Positions 7,723 through 16,490 of a stretch of DNA of 64,000 bases are shown here, in pieces (positions within the stretch are counted from its first letter, which is position 1; every line of letters starts with the position of its first letter). A program made the position numbers and the translations under genes. A model generated the notes under the pieces. The model did no database searches. It had not been told where the DNA came from and worked only from the letters and a program-made list of their open reading frames with translations. This stretch comes from Chlorogloea sp. CCALA 695 (GTDB lineage: Bacteria > Cyanobacteriota > Cyanobacteriia > Cyanobacteriales > Chroococcidiopsidaceae), in assembly GCF_003003885.1 (NCBI RefSeq), contig NZ_PVWN01000003.1:1-64000 (forward strand). The letters run 5' to 3'.

Positions 7723-8769
7723 ATGTCTGACACCCTAACCAAGCTGACTTATCAGACTTTTCAAAATGGTAAAAACTACTTTGGTTTAGCTCATAAATAC
7801 TTAAGTTTCCAGGTAATGGGCTTAGTATCTCCCCAGTTGAAACCAAAACCATCGCCCCTTACTCCAGCATTACTACTGAAACTCCAAGCAAGATTAAACC
7901 AATTGCTAGAAGCAGACTGGCAAGATGCGGAGAAGGGAGTATACGCTCATAGTTTACTATTTGATAATCCTTGGTCTGACTTTTTCCGTTACTATCCTGA
8001 AGTTTGGCTAGATATGCCGCAAATTTGGCAGCGACTCAATGAGAAAAACTATCAAGATTTTTCTGTAGAGGTAGCCCAAGACGACTATCCTAATTACTAT
8101 TTGCAAAATTTTCACCACCAAACCAATGGTTATTTAAGCGATTCGTCAGCTAATTTATATGACTTGCAAGTTGAACTATTGTTTGGTGGTTCGGCTGATC
8201 CTATGCGGCGGAGAATTTTAGCACCTTTAAAAGCTAATTTAGCAGCTAATCCCAAGCCTCGGATACTAGATGTAGCTTGCGGTACGGGAAGAACATTGAA
8301 GTTATTACGAAACGCTTTCCCCCAATCGTCGCTATTTGGTACAGATTTGTCTTCCGCTTACTTGCGAAAGGCTAATCAAGAATTGTCGCAAATTCCTGGA
8401 GAATTACCGCAACTTCTCCAAGCTAATGCGGAGGAATTGCCCTATTTAGATAACTACTTTGATGCAGTAACTTGTGTATTTACATTCCACGAGTTGCCAA
8501 GTGCTGCACGTCAGCAGGTAATGGAGGAGTGTTTTAGAGTAGTGCAACCAGGGGGAGTTTTTGTAATTTGCGATTCTATTCAAATGTCAGATTCGCCGGA
8601 AATGTTGCCGATTATGGATAGTTTTCATGAAACCTTCCATGAACCTTACTATAAGCAGTACATTAGCGATGACTTGGTAGAACGGTTAGAAAAGGCGGGT
8701 TTTGAGGATATTACAACTGAGGTACATTTTATGAGTAAGTATTTGATTGCTCATAAAAAAGCAGCTTAA
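7723..8769 (+). CDS. Class I SAM-dependent methyltransferase
   Basis: 348 residues from the ATG at 7723; the frame also allows a TTG at 7705. The N-terminal half (MSDTLTKLTYQTFQNGKNYF) belongs to a conserved cyanobacterial type. The C-terminal half is a Rossmann methyltransferase: motif I ILDVACGTGRTLKLL, the acidic residue of FGTDLSSAYL, QANAEELPY, FDAVTCVFTFHELP, and the post-motif VVQPGGVFVICDS. The substrate is unknown; small lipophilic or quinone-like substrates are common for this fold. It stands alone and ends in a hairpin at 8775. Confidence 0.88.
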   Translation: MSDTLTKLTYQTFQNGKNYFGLAHKYLSFQVMGLVSPQLKPKPSPLTPALLLKLQARLNQLLEADWQDAEKGVYAHSLLFDNPWSDFFRYYPEVWLDMPQIWQRLNEKNYQDFSVEVAQDDYPNYYLQNFHHQTNGYLSDSSANLYDLQVELLFGGSADPMRRRILAPLKANLAANPKPRILDVACGTGRTLKLLRNAFPQSSLFGTDLSSAYLRKANQELSQIPGELPQLLQANAEELPYLDNYFDAVTCVFTFHELPSAARQQVMEECFRVVQPGGVFVICDSIQMSDSPEMLPIMDSFHETFHEPYYKQYISDDLVERLEKAGFEDITTEVHFMSKYLIAHKKAA

Positions 8770-8774
8770 TTTAG

Positions 8775-8798
8775 TAGAGGGGTTCAAAGCCCCCTCTA
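8775..8798 (+). terminator. Terminator-like hairpin
   Basis: Perfect 8-bp stem TAGAGGGG / CCCCTCTA with an 8-base loop, six bases after the methyltransferase stop. No long T-tract follows, so termination strength is uncertain. Confidence 0.5.
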
Positions 8799-8916
8799 TT
8801 GACGAGAGCCTATAAAATACATTGCATTGCCAATAAATCAAATAAAATACTATATGCTTACAGGCGTTAGAGTAGGTTTAAGCAATTAAAAGTAGAGTAT
8901 TTTAGGAGTTATAAGT

Positions 8917-9402
8917 ATGACTAATGCCGATGTGATCGCAAATCAACCCATAACCAGCGAACAAGTAATTAACAATCTAGTGGAAGAAGCGACATCCAGC
9001 CATATAGATGTAATTCAAACCGTAATTGCTAGTCTTGAACAAGACAACAGCGCAATGGTAAGCCAGACGGACTCCAACTATTTATGGAAATTTAAGTACG
9101 GTAGTGTTGAAGTATTTGTACAGCTTAGTGGACTAACAGACGAAGATACGATCGCAGTTTGGGCAAAGGTATTGAATCTACCAACCAAAAATGACGCGGG
9201 ATTGATGCGGAAGCTGTTAGAAATGAATTGGACTAATACCTTTGAAGCTTGTTTTGGCATCGATAAAGAGCAAGTAGTTGTCTTATCAAGCCGCACTTTA
9301 GCAGAATTGTCACCAGGGGAAATTTCTCGCATCATCACGATAGTAGCCACAATCGCCGATGACAATGACGAAGCTTTGCAAGCGGAATTTGGTGCAGCCT
9401 AA
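8917..9402 (+). CDS. YbjN domain-containing protein
   Basis: 161 residues, soluble and acidic. The core YLWKFKYGSVEVFVQLSG, then LMRKLLEMNWTNTFEACFGI and ELSPGEISRIITIV matches the YbjN / type-III-secretion-chaperone-like fold common in cyanobacteria. No enzymatic residues are apparent; family members are thought to bind proteins. A good start region (TTTAGGAGTTATAAGT before the ATG) supports the call. Its end overlaps the start of the lipoate-ligase-like gene, so the two are probably cotranscribed. Confidence 0.82.
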   Translation: MTNADVIANQPITSEQVINNLVEEATSSHIDVIQTVIASLEQDNSAMVSQTDSNYLWKFKYGSVEVFVQLSGLTDEDTIAVWAKVLNLPTKNDAGLMRKLLEMNWTNTFEACFGIDKEQVVVLSSRTLAELSPGEISRIITIVATIADDNDEALQAEFGAA

Positions 9403-10117
9403 ACCTTGTTGGCGGCTAATTCCACTGTTAGAAGCATCTGGGCTAATGCAAATGGCAATAGATAACTGGTTGGTAGAACAACATCAGTTAGGTTTACATC
9501 CGCCAACCTTGCGTTTTTATACTTGGTCGCCTGTAGCAATTTCCTTGGGCTATCATCAGTCTAAATTTCCCCCCCATTGGCAACAAATTACTTGGAATAG
9601 TCAGCCTGTAGACTTAGTACGTCGTCCTACGGGGGGAAGGGGGGTATTGCATCAAGGAGACTTAACTTATGCTGTGGTGACATCAGGATTAGACGGTAAT
9701 CGAATGCAGGTGTATCAGCAGCTTTGTAAGTTTTTGATTAGTGGGTGGCAAAGTTTAGGAGTAGAGTTGCAATATGGTGTAGCTGGGCGGGGATATATTC
9801 ATAACCCTAATTGTTTTGGTACTGCTACGGGCGCGGATTTGGTGTTACTTGATGGGAATAAGTTAATTGGTAGCGCTCAGTTAAAACGCGGTCAGGTAAT
9901 ATTGCAACATGGTTCAATGCGTTTAGCACCGGATCAGGCATTATTTGAGCAAGTGTTTGGTAAAGAGATTTTTCAGCCTATAAAATTACCTCTAATTGAA
10001 CCGACTGCTGTAGTAACAGCATTAACTACTGCTGCTAGCAATTGCTTTAACATTCAATTAGAGGTAAAACCTTTATCTGCGGTAGAGTGGGAAGCAATTT
10101 CATCTAGCCTTTCGTAG
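9392..10117 (+). CDS. Lipoate/biotin protein ligase family protein (LplA/LipM-like)
   Basis: About 241 residues. The fold is shown by the order RLIPLLEASGLMQMAIDNWL, FYTWSPVAISLGYHQ, VDLVRRPTGGRGVLHQGDLTYAVV, a second lysine motif GNKLIGSAQLKRG, and QHGSMRL. These are hallmarks of the BPL/LplA/LipB superfamily, which activates or transfers lipoyl or octanoyl groups onto carrier lysines. The GTG at 9392 gives the family's usual N-terminus and an 11-base overlap with the YbjN gene. The ATG at 9359 would add 11 residues that are antisense-like and unconserved in appearance. Whether it is a ligase or an octanoyltransferase is not decidable here. Confidence 0.85.
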   Translation: MQPKPCWRLIPLLEASGLMQMAIDNWLVEQHQLGLHPPTLRFYTWSPVAISLGYHQSKFPPHWQQITWNSQPVDLVRRPTGGRGVLHQGDLTYAVVTSGLDGNRMQVYQQLCKFLISGWQSLGVELQYGVAGRGYIHNPNCFGTATGADLVLLDGNKLIGSAQLKRGQVILQHGSMRLAPDQALFEQVFGKEIFQPIKLPLIEPTAVVTALTTAASNCFNIQLEVKPLSAVEWEAISSSLS

Positions 10118-11300
10118 ATTTAGCGATCGCACCTAATTGTAAACTAGGCGGAAAACTACCATCGTCTTTAACTCGCTTGATATCAGCGTCAGAAAATGGT
10201 TTATTGAGCTTTGCACCCACCACCCGAACAATATCGCCGCGATCGATTATTCCTGCTACAGCATCGGCGGGAGAAAGAACTACAATTCGGGGCAATTGCT
10301 GGGTTTCTAGCTTTTCAATTACTTCTACTAATGGTGTAGACTCTGTAACCGAGGGAACTTCTGTTAACGGATGCAAGATATCGTGCAAAGTTTTGTTTTC
10401 CCACTCGCTACGCTCTACAGCCCGTAAATCATCCACCGATACTATCCCCCGGTATCTGCCCTCAGAAGCGGCAAAATAGACCTCTGGGGCGGTGGTTTGG
10501 AGTAAATAAGAGTCTGCAAAGGAGCGCAGGCTTTGATCGGCATCAATCACCCTAAAATCGCTACTAATAGCATCATTAGCAACTAACTTGAGTAAAATTT
10601 CTTGCAAGGAAGTTACGCTATTGTAGGCGTTGGCATTGCGAATCCCAAACCAGCCTAGTAAAGCAATCCACAAGCCAGTAATTAATTCGCCAGTAAAAAA
10701 GTCTATGGCTAAACCAGCCGCGATCGCACTCCAACCTAAAATTACCCCCGCTCTTGCTGCCCAATGTACTGCTGTAAAGCGGTTTCCAGTAGCTTTCCAT
10801 ACGGCAGCTTTCAACACTTGTCCGCCATCTAAAGGTAAGCCAGGAATTAAGTTAAATAGGGCAAGAACTAAGTTTATTTTGGCTAAATCTCCCGCCATCT
10901 CACCGACTAAACTACCGCCTGGTAAAACTTGGTTAAGTACCGCCAAAATTACAAATAAACCAATACTAACGGCGGGCCCTGCGATCGCAACTTGAAAAGC
11001 GCCACCGGGAGTTTTTGATTCTTCTTCAATTGCGGCAATTCCACCAAAGAAAAATAAAGTAATCGATTTAACCTTAATTCCCTGATTTTGGGCTACTACA
11101 CTATGACCTAGTTCGTGCAGTAATACTGAACCAAACAGCAGTAGAGCCATTACTAGCCCCGCACTCCAAGATAGTACGCTACCCCATTGAGTATAAGCAA
11201 CGCCAAAATTTACAGTGGCGATCGCTAAAATCCCAAACCATAGCGGATCTAAAAATAAGGGTATTTCAAATAAAGATCCAACTCGCCAACCTGTTTGCAT
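10104..11300 (-). CDS. Site-2 protease (M50 family) with CBS domain pair
   Basis: 398 residues. The N-terminal 230 residues contain about six membrane segments with the zinc motif LLHELGHSV (His62, Glu63, His66) and the second motif LPLDGGQVLKA in a later helix. The C-terminal part is soluble with two CBS motifs (around residues 250-370), the usual arrangement in cyanobacterial rip-like proteases, where CBS pairs bind adenine nucleotides and may gate activity. The role is intramembrane cleavage of anti-sigma factors or membrane regulators; the substrate is unknown. The 3' end overlaps that of the convergent lipoate-ligase-like gene by 14 bp. Confidence 0.93.
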   Translation of the reverse strand: MQTGWRVGSLFEIPLFLDPLWFGILAIATVNFGVAYTQWGSVLSWSAGLVMALLLFGSVLLHELGHSVVAQNQGIKVKSITLFFFGGIAAIEEESKTPGGAFQVAIAGPAVSIGLFVILAVLNQVLPGGSLVGEMAGDLAKINLVLALFNLIPGLPLDGGQVLKAAVWKATGNRFTAVHWAARAGVILGWSAIAAGLAIDFFTGELITGLWIALLGWFGIRNANAYNSVTSLQEILLKLVANDAISSDFRVIDADQSLRSFADSYLLQTTAPEVYFAASEGRYRGIVSVDDLRAVERSEWENKTLHDILHPLTEVPSVTESTPLVEVIEKLETQQLPRIVVLSPADAVAGIIDRGDIVRVVGAKLNKPFSDADIKRVKDDGSFPPSLQLGAIAKSTKG

Positions 11301-11461
11301 GGCATTTTCCTATAACTAAATATTTCCAGGCGACTGCTACAGCAATATGTTGAGCCGCAGCCTGTAACTCCTAGCATAGACAATTGATTGTTAACAGTGC
11401 GACGGAAAACTATTCGCATAATCCGTACTTGCAAGCAATCACGGGAATATATAACCGATAA

Positions 11462-11482
11462 AGGGCGCAAAAATGCGCCCCT
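11462..11482. terminator. Small GC hairpin between psaK and the M50 gene
   Basis: AGGGCGCA and TGCGCCCCT pair around a short A-rich loop. It lies between psaK and the protease gene, both transcribed leftward, so it could end psaK transcription. Confidence 0.4.
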
Positions 11483-11504
11483 ATAGTGATTTCAAAATCA
11501 ATAA

Positions 11505-11533
11505 TAGAGACGTTGCATTGAAACGTCTCTACA
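11505..11533. repeat. AGAGACGTTGC-type palindromic repeat, copy 1
   Basis: AGAGACGTT and AACGTCTCT form a 9-bp stem around GCATTGA, followed by ACA. Related copies lie at 19571-19599, 33811-33843 and 44557-44585, with a degenerate one near 59323. All are between genes. Confidence 0.75.
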
Positions 11534-11570
11534 ATTCATCCACCTAATCAGCAATGCCAGATTTTTTAGC

Positions 11571-11852
11571 CTACTTCAAGACACCAATATTTGTAAGTCC
11601 CAAAACGGTAGCAATCCCCAGAATGTGACCAAAGCTCATAGAAGCTAAGAACGTACCAACGCTAGGATTATTAAATAGCGAAGGGAATGGTAAAGGCATT
11701 TTAGGGCCAGCTTGAGGATAGCGGATGGTTCTACCTGCAACAAGCAGGATAAATAAACTAATACCTACAATAATCGCTGTTCCCGTCCAACTCCATCTCA
11801 CAGTATCGGGTACAGTTGGTTGTACTGCGCCTAGTAACATCAAATTAAGCAA
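11571..11852 (-). CDS. psaK: Photosystem I subunit PsaK
   Basis: 93 residues with two hydrophobic helices and a positively charged connecting loop ([19 protein letters not shown]). The C-terminal helix [20 protein letters not shown] matches the conserved end of PsaK. PsaK sits at the outer edge of photosystem I in the thylakoid membrane, binds antenna chlorophylls and helps attach light-harvesting partners. The short N-terminal extension fits the cleaved leader found on PsaK. It stands alone with its own promoter region upstream (divergent from trpF). Confidence 0.87.
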   Translation of the reverse strand: MLNLMLLGAVQPTVPDTVRWSWTGTAIIVGISLFILLVAGRTIRYPQAGPKMPLPFPSLFNNPSVGTFLASMSFGHILGIATVLGLTNIGVLK

Positions 11853-11961
11853 GGTGATTCCTCCCGAAAAAAGGCTATTAACAACTAAGGATTATCAAAA
11901 TAAACTGGCACAAAGCTAAAATTTGTTTTAAAAGTTAATTAAAGATTTGATAAGAATTGCA

Positions 11962-12600
11962 ATGCGAGTCAAAATTTGCGGGATTACTAAACCAGACCAA
12001 GGAAAAGCGATCGCCTCAATGGGTGCAAACGCCCTTGGGTTTATCTGCGTACCTGCTTCACCACGTTACGTCACTTCTAGCCAAATTCGCGCCGTAAGAG
12101 AACAGTTACCAGACAATGTAGAGCGGATTGGGGTTTTTGCCAATTCCACTATTGCAGAAATAGATCGAATAGTGGCGGAGGCTGATTTAACTGGGGTACA
12201 GTTGCACGGTGACGAATCGCCAGATTTTTGCGTCCAACTTCGCCAAGTTTTGCCGCAGGTAGAAATCATCAAAGCGTTGAGGGTGAAAAACTCCCAAGCC
12301 CTAGAACAAGTAGATATTTATACAAGCTACGTTGATACATTGCTGCTTGATGCCTACGATCCTCAGCAACTAGGCGGTACAGGTAAAACTTTAGATTGGG
12401 ATGCTTTGCAAGCATTTAATCCTAAATGTGCTTGGTTACTAGCTGGAGGGTTAACGCCTCTTAACATACTTGAGGCTTTAAGTCAAGTAAAACCTAACGG
12501 AATTGATTTATCTAGCGGTGTAGAACGCAATCCTGGAGATAAAGACTTAAATAAAGTATCTCAGCTATTTGAGCAACTAAAATCTAGTCATTTCGTTTAA
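11962..12600 (+). CDS. trpF: Phosphoribosylanthranilate isomerase
   Basis: 212 residues. Catalyses the Amadori rearrangement of N-(5'-phosphoribosyl)anthranilate in tryptophan synthesis. The start is the ATG giving [14 protein letters not shown] with the catalytic cysteine in KICGIT; an upstream TTG at 11947 adds only five residues. [42 protein letters not shown] (catalytic Asp), LLAGGLTP and [16 protein letters not shown] are all present, so it is full length. As in other cyanobacteria, it stands apart from other trp genes. Confidence 0.96.
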   Translation: MRVKICGITKPDQGKAIASMGANALGFICVPASPRYVTSSQIRAVREQLPDNVERIGVFANSTIAEIDRIVAEADLTGVQLHGDESPDFCVQLRQVLPQVEIIKALRVKNSQALEQVDIYTSYVDTLLLDAYDPQQLGGTGKTLDWDALQAFNPKCAWLLAGGLTPLNILEALSQVKPNGIDLSSGVERNPGDKDLNKVSQLFEQLKSSHFV

Positions 12601-12612
12601 AACTTAACCAAA

Positions 12613-12647
12613 TGCAGAAATTGAACTTTATTAATTCAATTTCTGCA
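12613..12647 (+). terminator. Hairpin after trpF
   Basis: TGCAGAAATTGAA and TTCAATTTCTGCA form a perfect 13-bp stem with a 9-base loop, 12 bp after the trpF stop. The following sequence is not T-rich, so it may act as a 3'-end stabiliser rather than a classical terminator. Confidence 0.6.
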
Positions 12648-12743
12648 TCAATTCAAAGGTTTTGTTGTCTTTGCTACAAATAAATCAGTGAATTATTATA
12701 AATGTCTTATTAGGATAATAAAACGTTAATGTAACCTAAATCA

Positions 12744-15281
12744 ATGACAGCCAAAAAGAACCTTGTTGTAGTTGGAAATGGCATGGTAGGGCATAAGTTT
12801 CTAGAAGAAATGATTGCCACAGGTGGGAGTAATTCTTGGAACATTATTACATTCTGCGAAGAACCTCGCGTAGCCTACGATCGCGTTAATTTAAGTGGTT
12901 ACTTTTCCGGCAAAACCGCCGCAGACTTGACTTTAGTTACACCCGGCTTATATCACGAAAATAATATTAAAATTTATATAGGCGATCGCGTAAGTTCCAT
13001 CGACCGTCAGCAAAAAGTAGTCCATAGCGCCAATGGTTTAGAAATTACTTACGACAAAATAGTATTAGCTACGGGTTCTTTTCCTTTTGTACCGCCAATT
13101 AAAGGTAAAGATAGCGCTGGAACGTTTGTTTATCGCACCATTGAAGACTTAGAAGGGATGTCTGCGTATGCCAAAAATTGCCAAACTGGGGTAGTAATTG
13201 GTGGAGGTTTATTAGGCTTAGAATGTGCAAACGCTTTGAAAAATATGGGTTTGAAAACTCATGTAGTTGAGTTTGCACCGCGATTAATGCCTATGCAAAT
13301 AGACGATAACGGCGGTAATGTTCTTCGCAACAAAATCGAAGAATTAGGTGTTAGCGTCCATACAAATAAATCTACAACAGAGATTGTCAGCATGGACGGT
13401 AAAGTTGCCAAAATGACCTTTGCTGATGGTTCGGAATTACAAACAGATATGATAGTATTTTCGGCAGGAATTCGCCCCCGTGACGAAATTGCTAGAGAAT
13501 GCGGTATAGAAGTAGGCGATCGCGGTGGTATTGTAATTAACGAGCATTGTCAAACTTCTGATGCTGATATCTATGCGATCGGTGAATGCGCCCTTTATCA
13601 AAACCGTATTTATGGTTTAGTTGCCCCTGGTTATACAATGGCAAGTGTAGCCGCTAAAGTATTAAGTAACATTCCGAATAGCACGTTTGTAGGCGCAGAT
13701 ATGTCTACAAAGTTGAAACTTTTAGGAGTCGATGTAGCTAGTTTTGGCGATGCTTTTGCTAAAACCTCTGATGCGAAAGAGATTGCAATTACAGATTCAG
13801 TTACCGGAACTTATAAAAAGCTCGTTGTCAATTCTGATGGTAGCCGTTTATTAGGAGGAATTTTAGTAGGCGATGCGGCGAGTTATGGTACTTTGCTGCA
13901 ATTTGTGCAAAATAATATCGCTTTACCACCCCATCCAGAAGACTTACTATTACCACCACGAGAAGGTAAAGTATCAACAGCAATGGGGGTAGAAAATCTC
14001 CCAGACTCGGCGCAAATTTGCTCTTGCAATAATGTAAGTAAAGGACAAATTTGCACGGCGATTCAAGAAAACAATTTCACAGATATAGGTAGCGTCAAAA
14101 AGTGTACTAAAGCGGGTACTGGTTGCGGTGGTTGCGTCCCCTTAGTAACAGATTTACTTAAGTATGAAATGAAAAAAGCCGGGATAGAAGTAAAAAATCA
14201 TCTCTGCGAACACTTTGCTTATTCCCGTCAAGAAATTTACCATTTAGTCCGCACTCACAAAATTATTACTTTCGATGAATTGCTACAAAAACACGGTCAA
14301 GGTAAAGGATGCGAAATTTGCAAGCCTGCGGTAGCTTCTATTCTCGCTTCAACTTGGAATGACTACATTTTGAATCAGCCTCATGTAGGTTTGCAAGATA
14401 CCAACGACGCATTTTTAGCCAATATTCAAAAAGACGGGACTTATTCAGTAATTCCTAGAGTACCTGGCGGCGAATTGACTCCAGATAAATTAATTGTTTT
14501 AGGACAAGTAGCTAAAGAATTTGGGCTTTATACCAAAATTACCGGGGGACAAAGAATTGATTTATTAGGCGCGAGAGTGGATCAATTACCGCCTATTTGG
14601 CGCAAATTAATTGAGGCTGGGTTTGAATCAGGACACGCTTATGGTAAAGCATTAAGAACTATCAAATCCTGTGTAGGTAGCACTTGGTGTAGATTTGGCG
14701 TACAAGATTCTACAACATTAGCGATTGATTTAGAATTACGTTATCGTGGATTGCGATCGCCTCACAAGCTAAAATCGGCTGTATCTGGCTGTACGAGAGA
14801 GTGTGCGGAAGCTCAAAGTAAAGATTTTGGCATCATCGCTACCGAAAAAGGTTGGAATTTGTACGTCTGTGGTAACGGCGGAATGAAGCCGCAACACGCA
14901 CTTTTACTCGCTGAAGATATAGACAGAGAAACATTGATTAAGTATTTAGATCGTTTCTTAATGTTCTACATTCGTACCGCCAATAGATTAGAAAGAACTG
15001 CCACTTGGTTTAATAAGCTAGAAGGTGGAATTGACTATCTTAAGCAAGTAGTGATTTATGATTCATTAGGAATTGCTGAAGAATTAGAACAAGAAATGCA
15101 GCATTTGGTAAATACCTACGAATGCGAGTGGAAAGCAACCATCGAAGACCCCGAAAAACTCAAGAGATTCCGCCATTTTGTTAATTCTGATACACCCGAT
15201 CCAAGTTTACTTTATGTAGAAGAAAGAGAACAAAAACGTCCCGCTTACGAATCAGAGAAACTAACCGCCCAAATCTCGTAG
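12744..15281 (+). CDS. nirB: Nitrite reductase [NAD(P)H] large subunit
   Basis: 845 residues, the usual NirB length. The order is: an FAD/NAD(P)H oxidoreductase part (VVVGNGMVGHKF; VVIGGGLLGLECANALKNMG; IYAIGECALY), a BFD-type [2Fe-2S] part (ICSCNNVSKGQIC, CTKAGTGCGGCVP), then the sulfite/nitrite reductase ferredoxin-like half-domain and the siroheme-4Fe4S part (CVGSTWCRFGVQDS and SGCTRECAEAQ, four cysteines). It reduces nitrite to ammonium in the cytoplasm. Most cyanobacteria use the ferredoxin-dependent NirA instead, so this NAD(P)H type is noteworthy. nirD follows 33 bp downstream. A GT-N10-AC sequence (12664-12677) resembles a weak NtcA site. Confidence 0.95.
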   Translation: MTAKKNLVVVGNGMVGHKFLEEMIATGGSNSWNIITFCEEPRVAYDRVNLSGYFSGKTAADLTLVTPGLYHENNIKIYIGDRVSSIDRQQKVVHSANGLEITYDKIVLATGSFPFVPPIKGKDSAGTFVYRTIEDLEGMSAYAKNCQTGVVIGGGLLGLECANALKNMGLKTHVVEFAPRLMPMQIDDNGGNVLRNKIEELGVSVHTNKSTTEIVSMDGKVAKMTFADGSELQTDMIVFSAGIRPRDEIARECGIEVGDRGGIVINEHCQTSDADIYAIGECALYQNRIYGLVAPGYTMASVAAKVLSNIPNSTFVGADMSTKLKLLGVDVASFGDAFAKTSDAKEIAITDSVTGTYKKLVVNSDGSRLLGGILVGDAASYGTLLQFVQNNIALPPHPEDLLLPPREGKVSTAMGVENLPDSAQICSCNNVSKGQICTAIQENNFTDIGSVKKCTKAGTGCGGCVPLVTDLLKYEMKKAGIEVKNHLCEHFAYSRQEIYHLVRTHKIITFDELLQKHGQGKGCEICKPAVASILASTWNDYILNQPHVGLQDTNDAFLANIQKDGTYSVIPRVPGGELTPDKLIVLGQVAKEFGLYTKITGGQRIDLLGARVDQLPPIWRKLIEAGFESGHAYGKALRTIKSCVGSTWCRFGVQDSTTLAIDLELRYRGLRSPHKLKSAVSGCTRECAEAQSKDFGIIATEKGWNLYVCGNGGMKPQHALLLAEDIDRETLIKYLDRFLMFYIRTANRLERTATWFNKLEGGIDYLKQVVIYDSLGIAEELEQEMQHLVNTYECEWKATIEDPEKLKRFRHFVNSDTPDPSLLYVEEREQKRPAYESEKLTAQIS

Positions 15282-15314
15282 TATTGTTAGGAAAAATTAG
15301 AGGAGACACGAAAA

Positions 15315-15662
15315 ATGGTTCAAGCTTTACCTAAAACTAAATGGGTTGATATTTGTGCAATTGCAGACATCGCCCCAAATACCGGAGTATGTGCATTAGT
15401 TAGCGGCGAACAAGTAGCAATTTTTAGAGTGGGAGATACAAACGATGTGTACGCGATAAGCAACTACGATCCATTTAGTAAAGCCTTTGTAATCTCTAGA
15501 GGAATTGTAGGCGATCGCAATGGCATAACGAAAGTAGCATCGCCAATCTACAAACAAAACTTTAATCTAGCAACCGGACAGTGTTTAGATGACGAAACCG
15601 TTAGTATAGCTACTTATGCAGCAAGAGTTATGGAGGATAAAGTACAAATAGCAACAAGCTAA
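15315..15662 (+). CDS. nirD: Nitrite reductase small subunit
   Basis: 115 residues with a Rieske-like fold. It matches NirD: VDICAIADIAPNTGVCAL, VAIFRVGDTNDVYAISNYDPFSKA, SPIYKQNFNLATGQCLDDETVS. The Cys-His pairs that hold the [2Fe-2S] cluster in true Rieske proteins are absent, as is normal for NirD. It has a good Shine-Dalgarno (AGAGGAGACACG) and lies 33 bp after nirB, so the two form an operon encoding the assimilatory enzyme. Confidence 0.93.
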   Translation: MVQALPKTKWVDICAIADIAPNTGVCALVSGEQVAIFRVGDTNDVYAISNYDPFSKAFVISRGIVGDRNGITKVASPIYKQNFNLATGQCLDDETVSIATYAARVMEDKVQIATS

Positions 15663-15708
15663 CTGAATTACTATAGAAGATAAGAATGCCAGGATCAGGA
15701 GTTTCGCC

Positions 15709-16278
15709 ATGAGCCAGACTACAACCGATAGAGTGCGCTGGACAACAGCAGACATAGAACTCTTAGCCAGTAGCGAAGGTACGCGCTATGAAATTGTTGA
15801 CGGAGAATTGTTTGTGACTAGATCGCCACACTGGATACACCAAGAAACTTGTGGCAATATCTACTCGCAGTTACAAAATTGGTCAAGAGCTAAAGGTTTA
15901 GGACGGGCTACTATCAATCCTGGCATCATATTTACAGATGCCGATAATGTGATTCCCGATGTAGCTTGGGCTAGTAAAGAACGACTAGCAGTTTTGCTAG
16001 ATGATGCGGGACATTTGACAGGCGCACCAGAATTAGTTGTAGAGGTATTATCGTCTGGTGCAGAACAAGAGCGTAGAGACCGGGAAATTAAACTCAAACT
16101 GTATTCTCTAAGAGGAGTACAAGAGTATTGGATTGCAGACTGGCGGTTGGAGACAGTGGAGATTTATCGCCGCGAAAATGCCGCCTTAGTATTAGTAGCA
16201 ACGTTGACAAGTGAAGATGAAATAAATTCGCCTTTGTTGCCAGATTTTGCTTGTTCTGTGGGGCGGTTTTTTAGGTAG
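15709..16278 (+). CDS. Uma2 family (DUF820) PD-(D/E)XK endonuclease-like protein
   Basis: 189 residues. The core IIFTDADNVIPDVAWASKERL, GAPELVVEVLSSGAEQ, RDREIKLKLYSLRGVQEYW carries the Asp, Glu-x-Leu/Val and Lys pattern of the Uma2 nuclease fold. This family is greatly expanded in cyanobacteria, often in many copies per genome; its role is unknown (restriction, mobile-element or toxin links have been suggested). It is 46 bp after nirD but unlikely to be functionally related to it. Confidence 0.88.
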   Translation: MSQTTTDRVRWTTADIELLASSEGTRYEIVDGELFVTRSPHWIHQETCGNIYSQLQNWSRAKGLGRATINPGIIFTDADNVIPDVAWASKERLAVLLDDAGHLTGAPELVVEVLSSGAEQERRDREIKLKLYSLRGVQEYWIADWRLETVEIYRRENAALVLVATLTSEDEINSPLLPDFACSVGRFFR

Positions 16279-16490
16279 AAAAGGATTAAATGCGATCGCA
16301 TGAACTCGTTAAGATAGTAAAAAGCGATCACCACAATGATAAAACTACGCAATTTATCAAACAAATCTATGTACGAACACAACTATTATCAGTTGATAAT
16401 TGAGTAAAATTTATGGAGGAAATAGAGATACATTCAATAATAAAGTAAAATTAGTATTAGGAGCCTTTATATAGTGATTACAGTTGAATA

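Noticed and set aside
10630-10995. 121-codon frame antisense to the M50 protease gene
   Set aside because: Low-complexity Lys/Pro/Ala composition typical of antisense shadow, with the protease clearly coding in the other strand.
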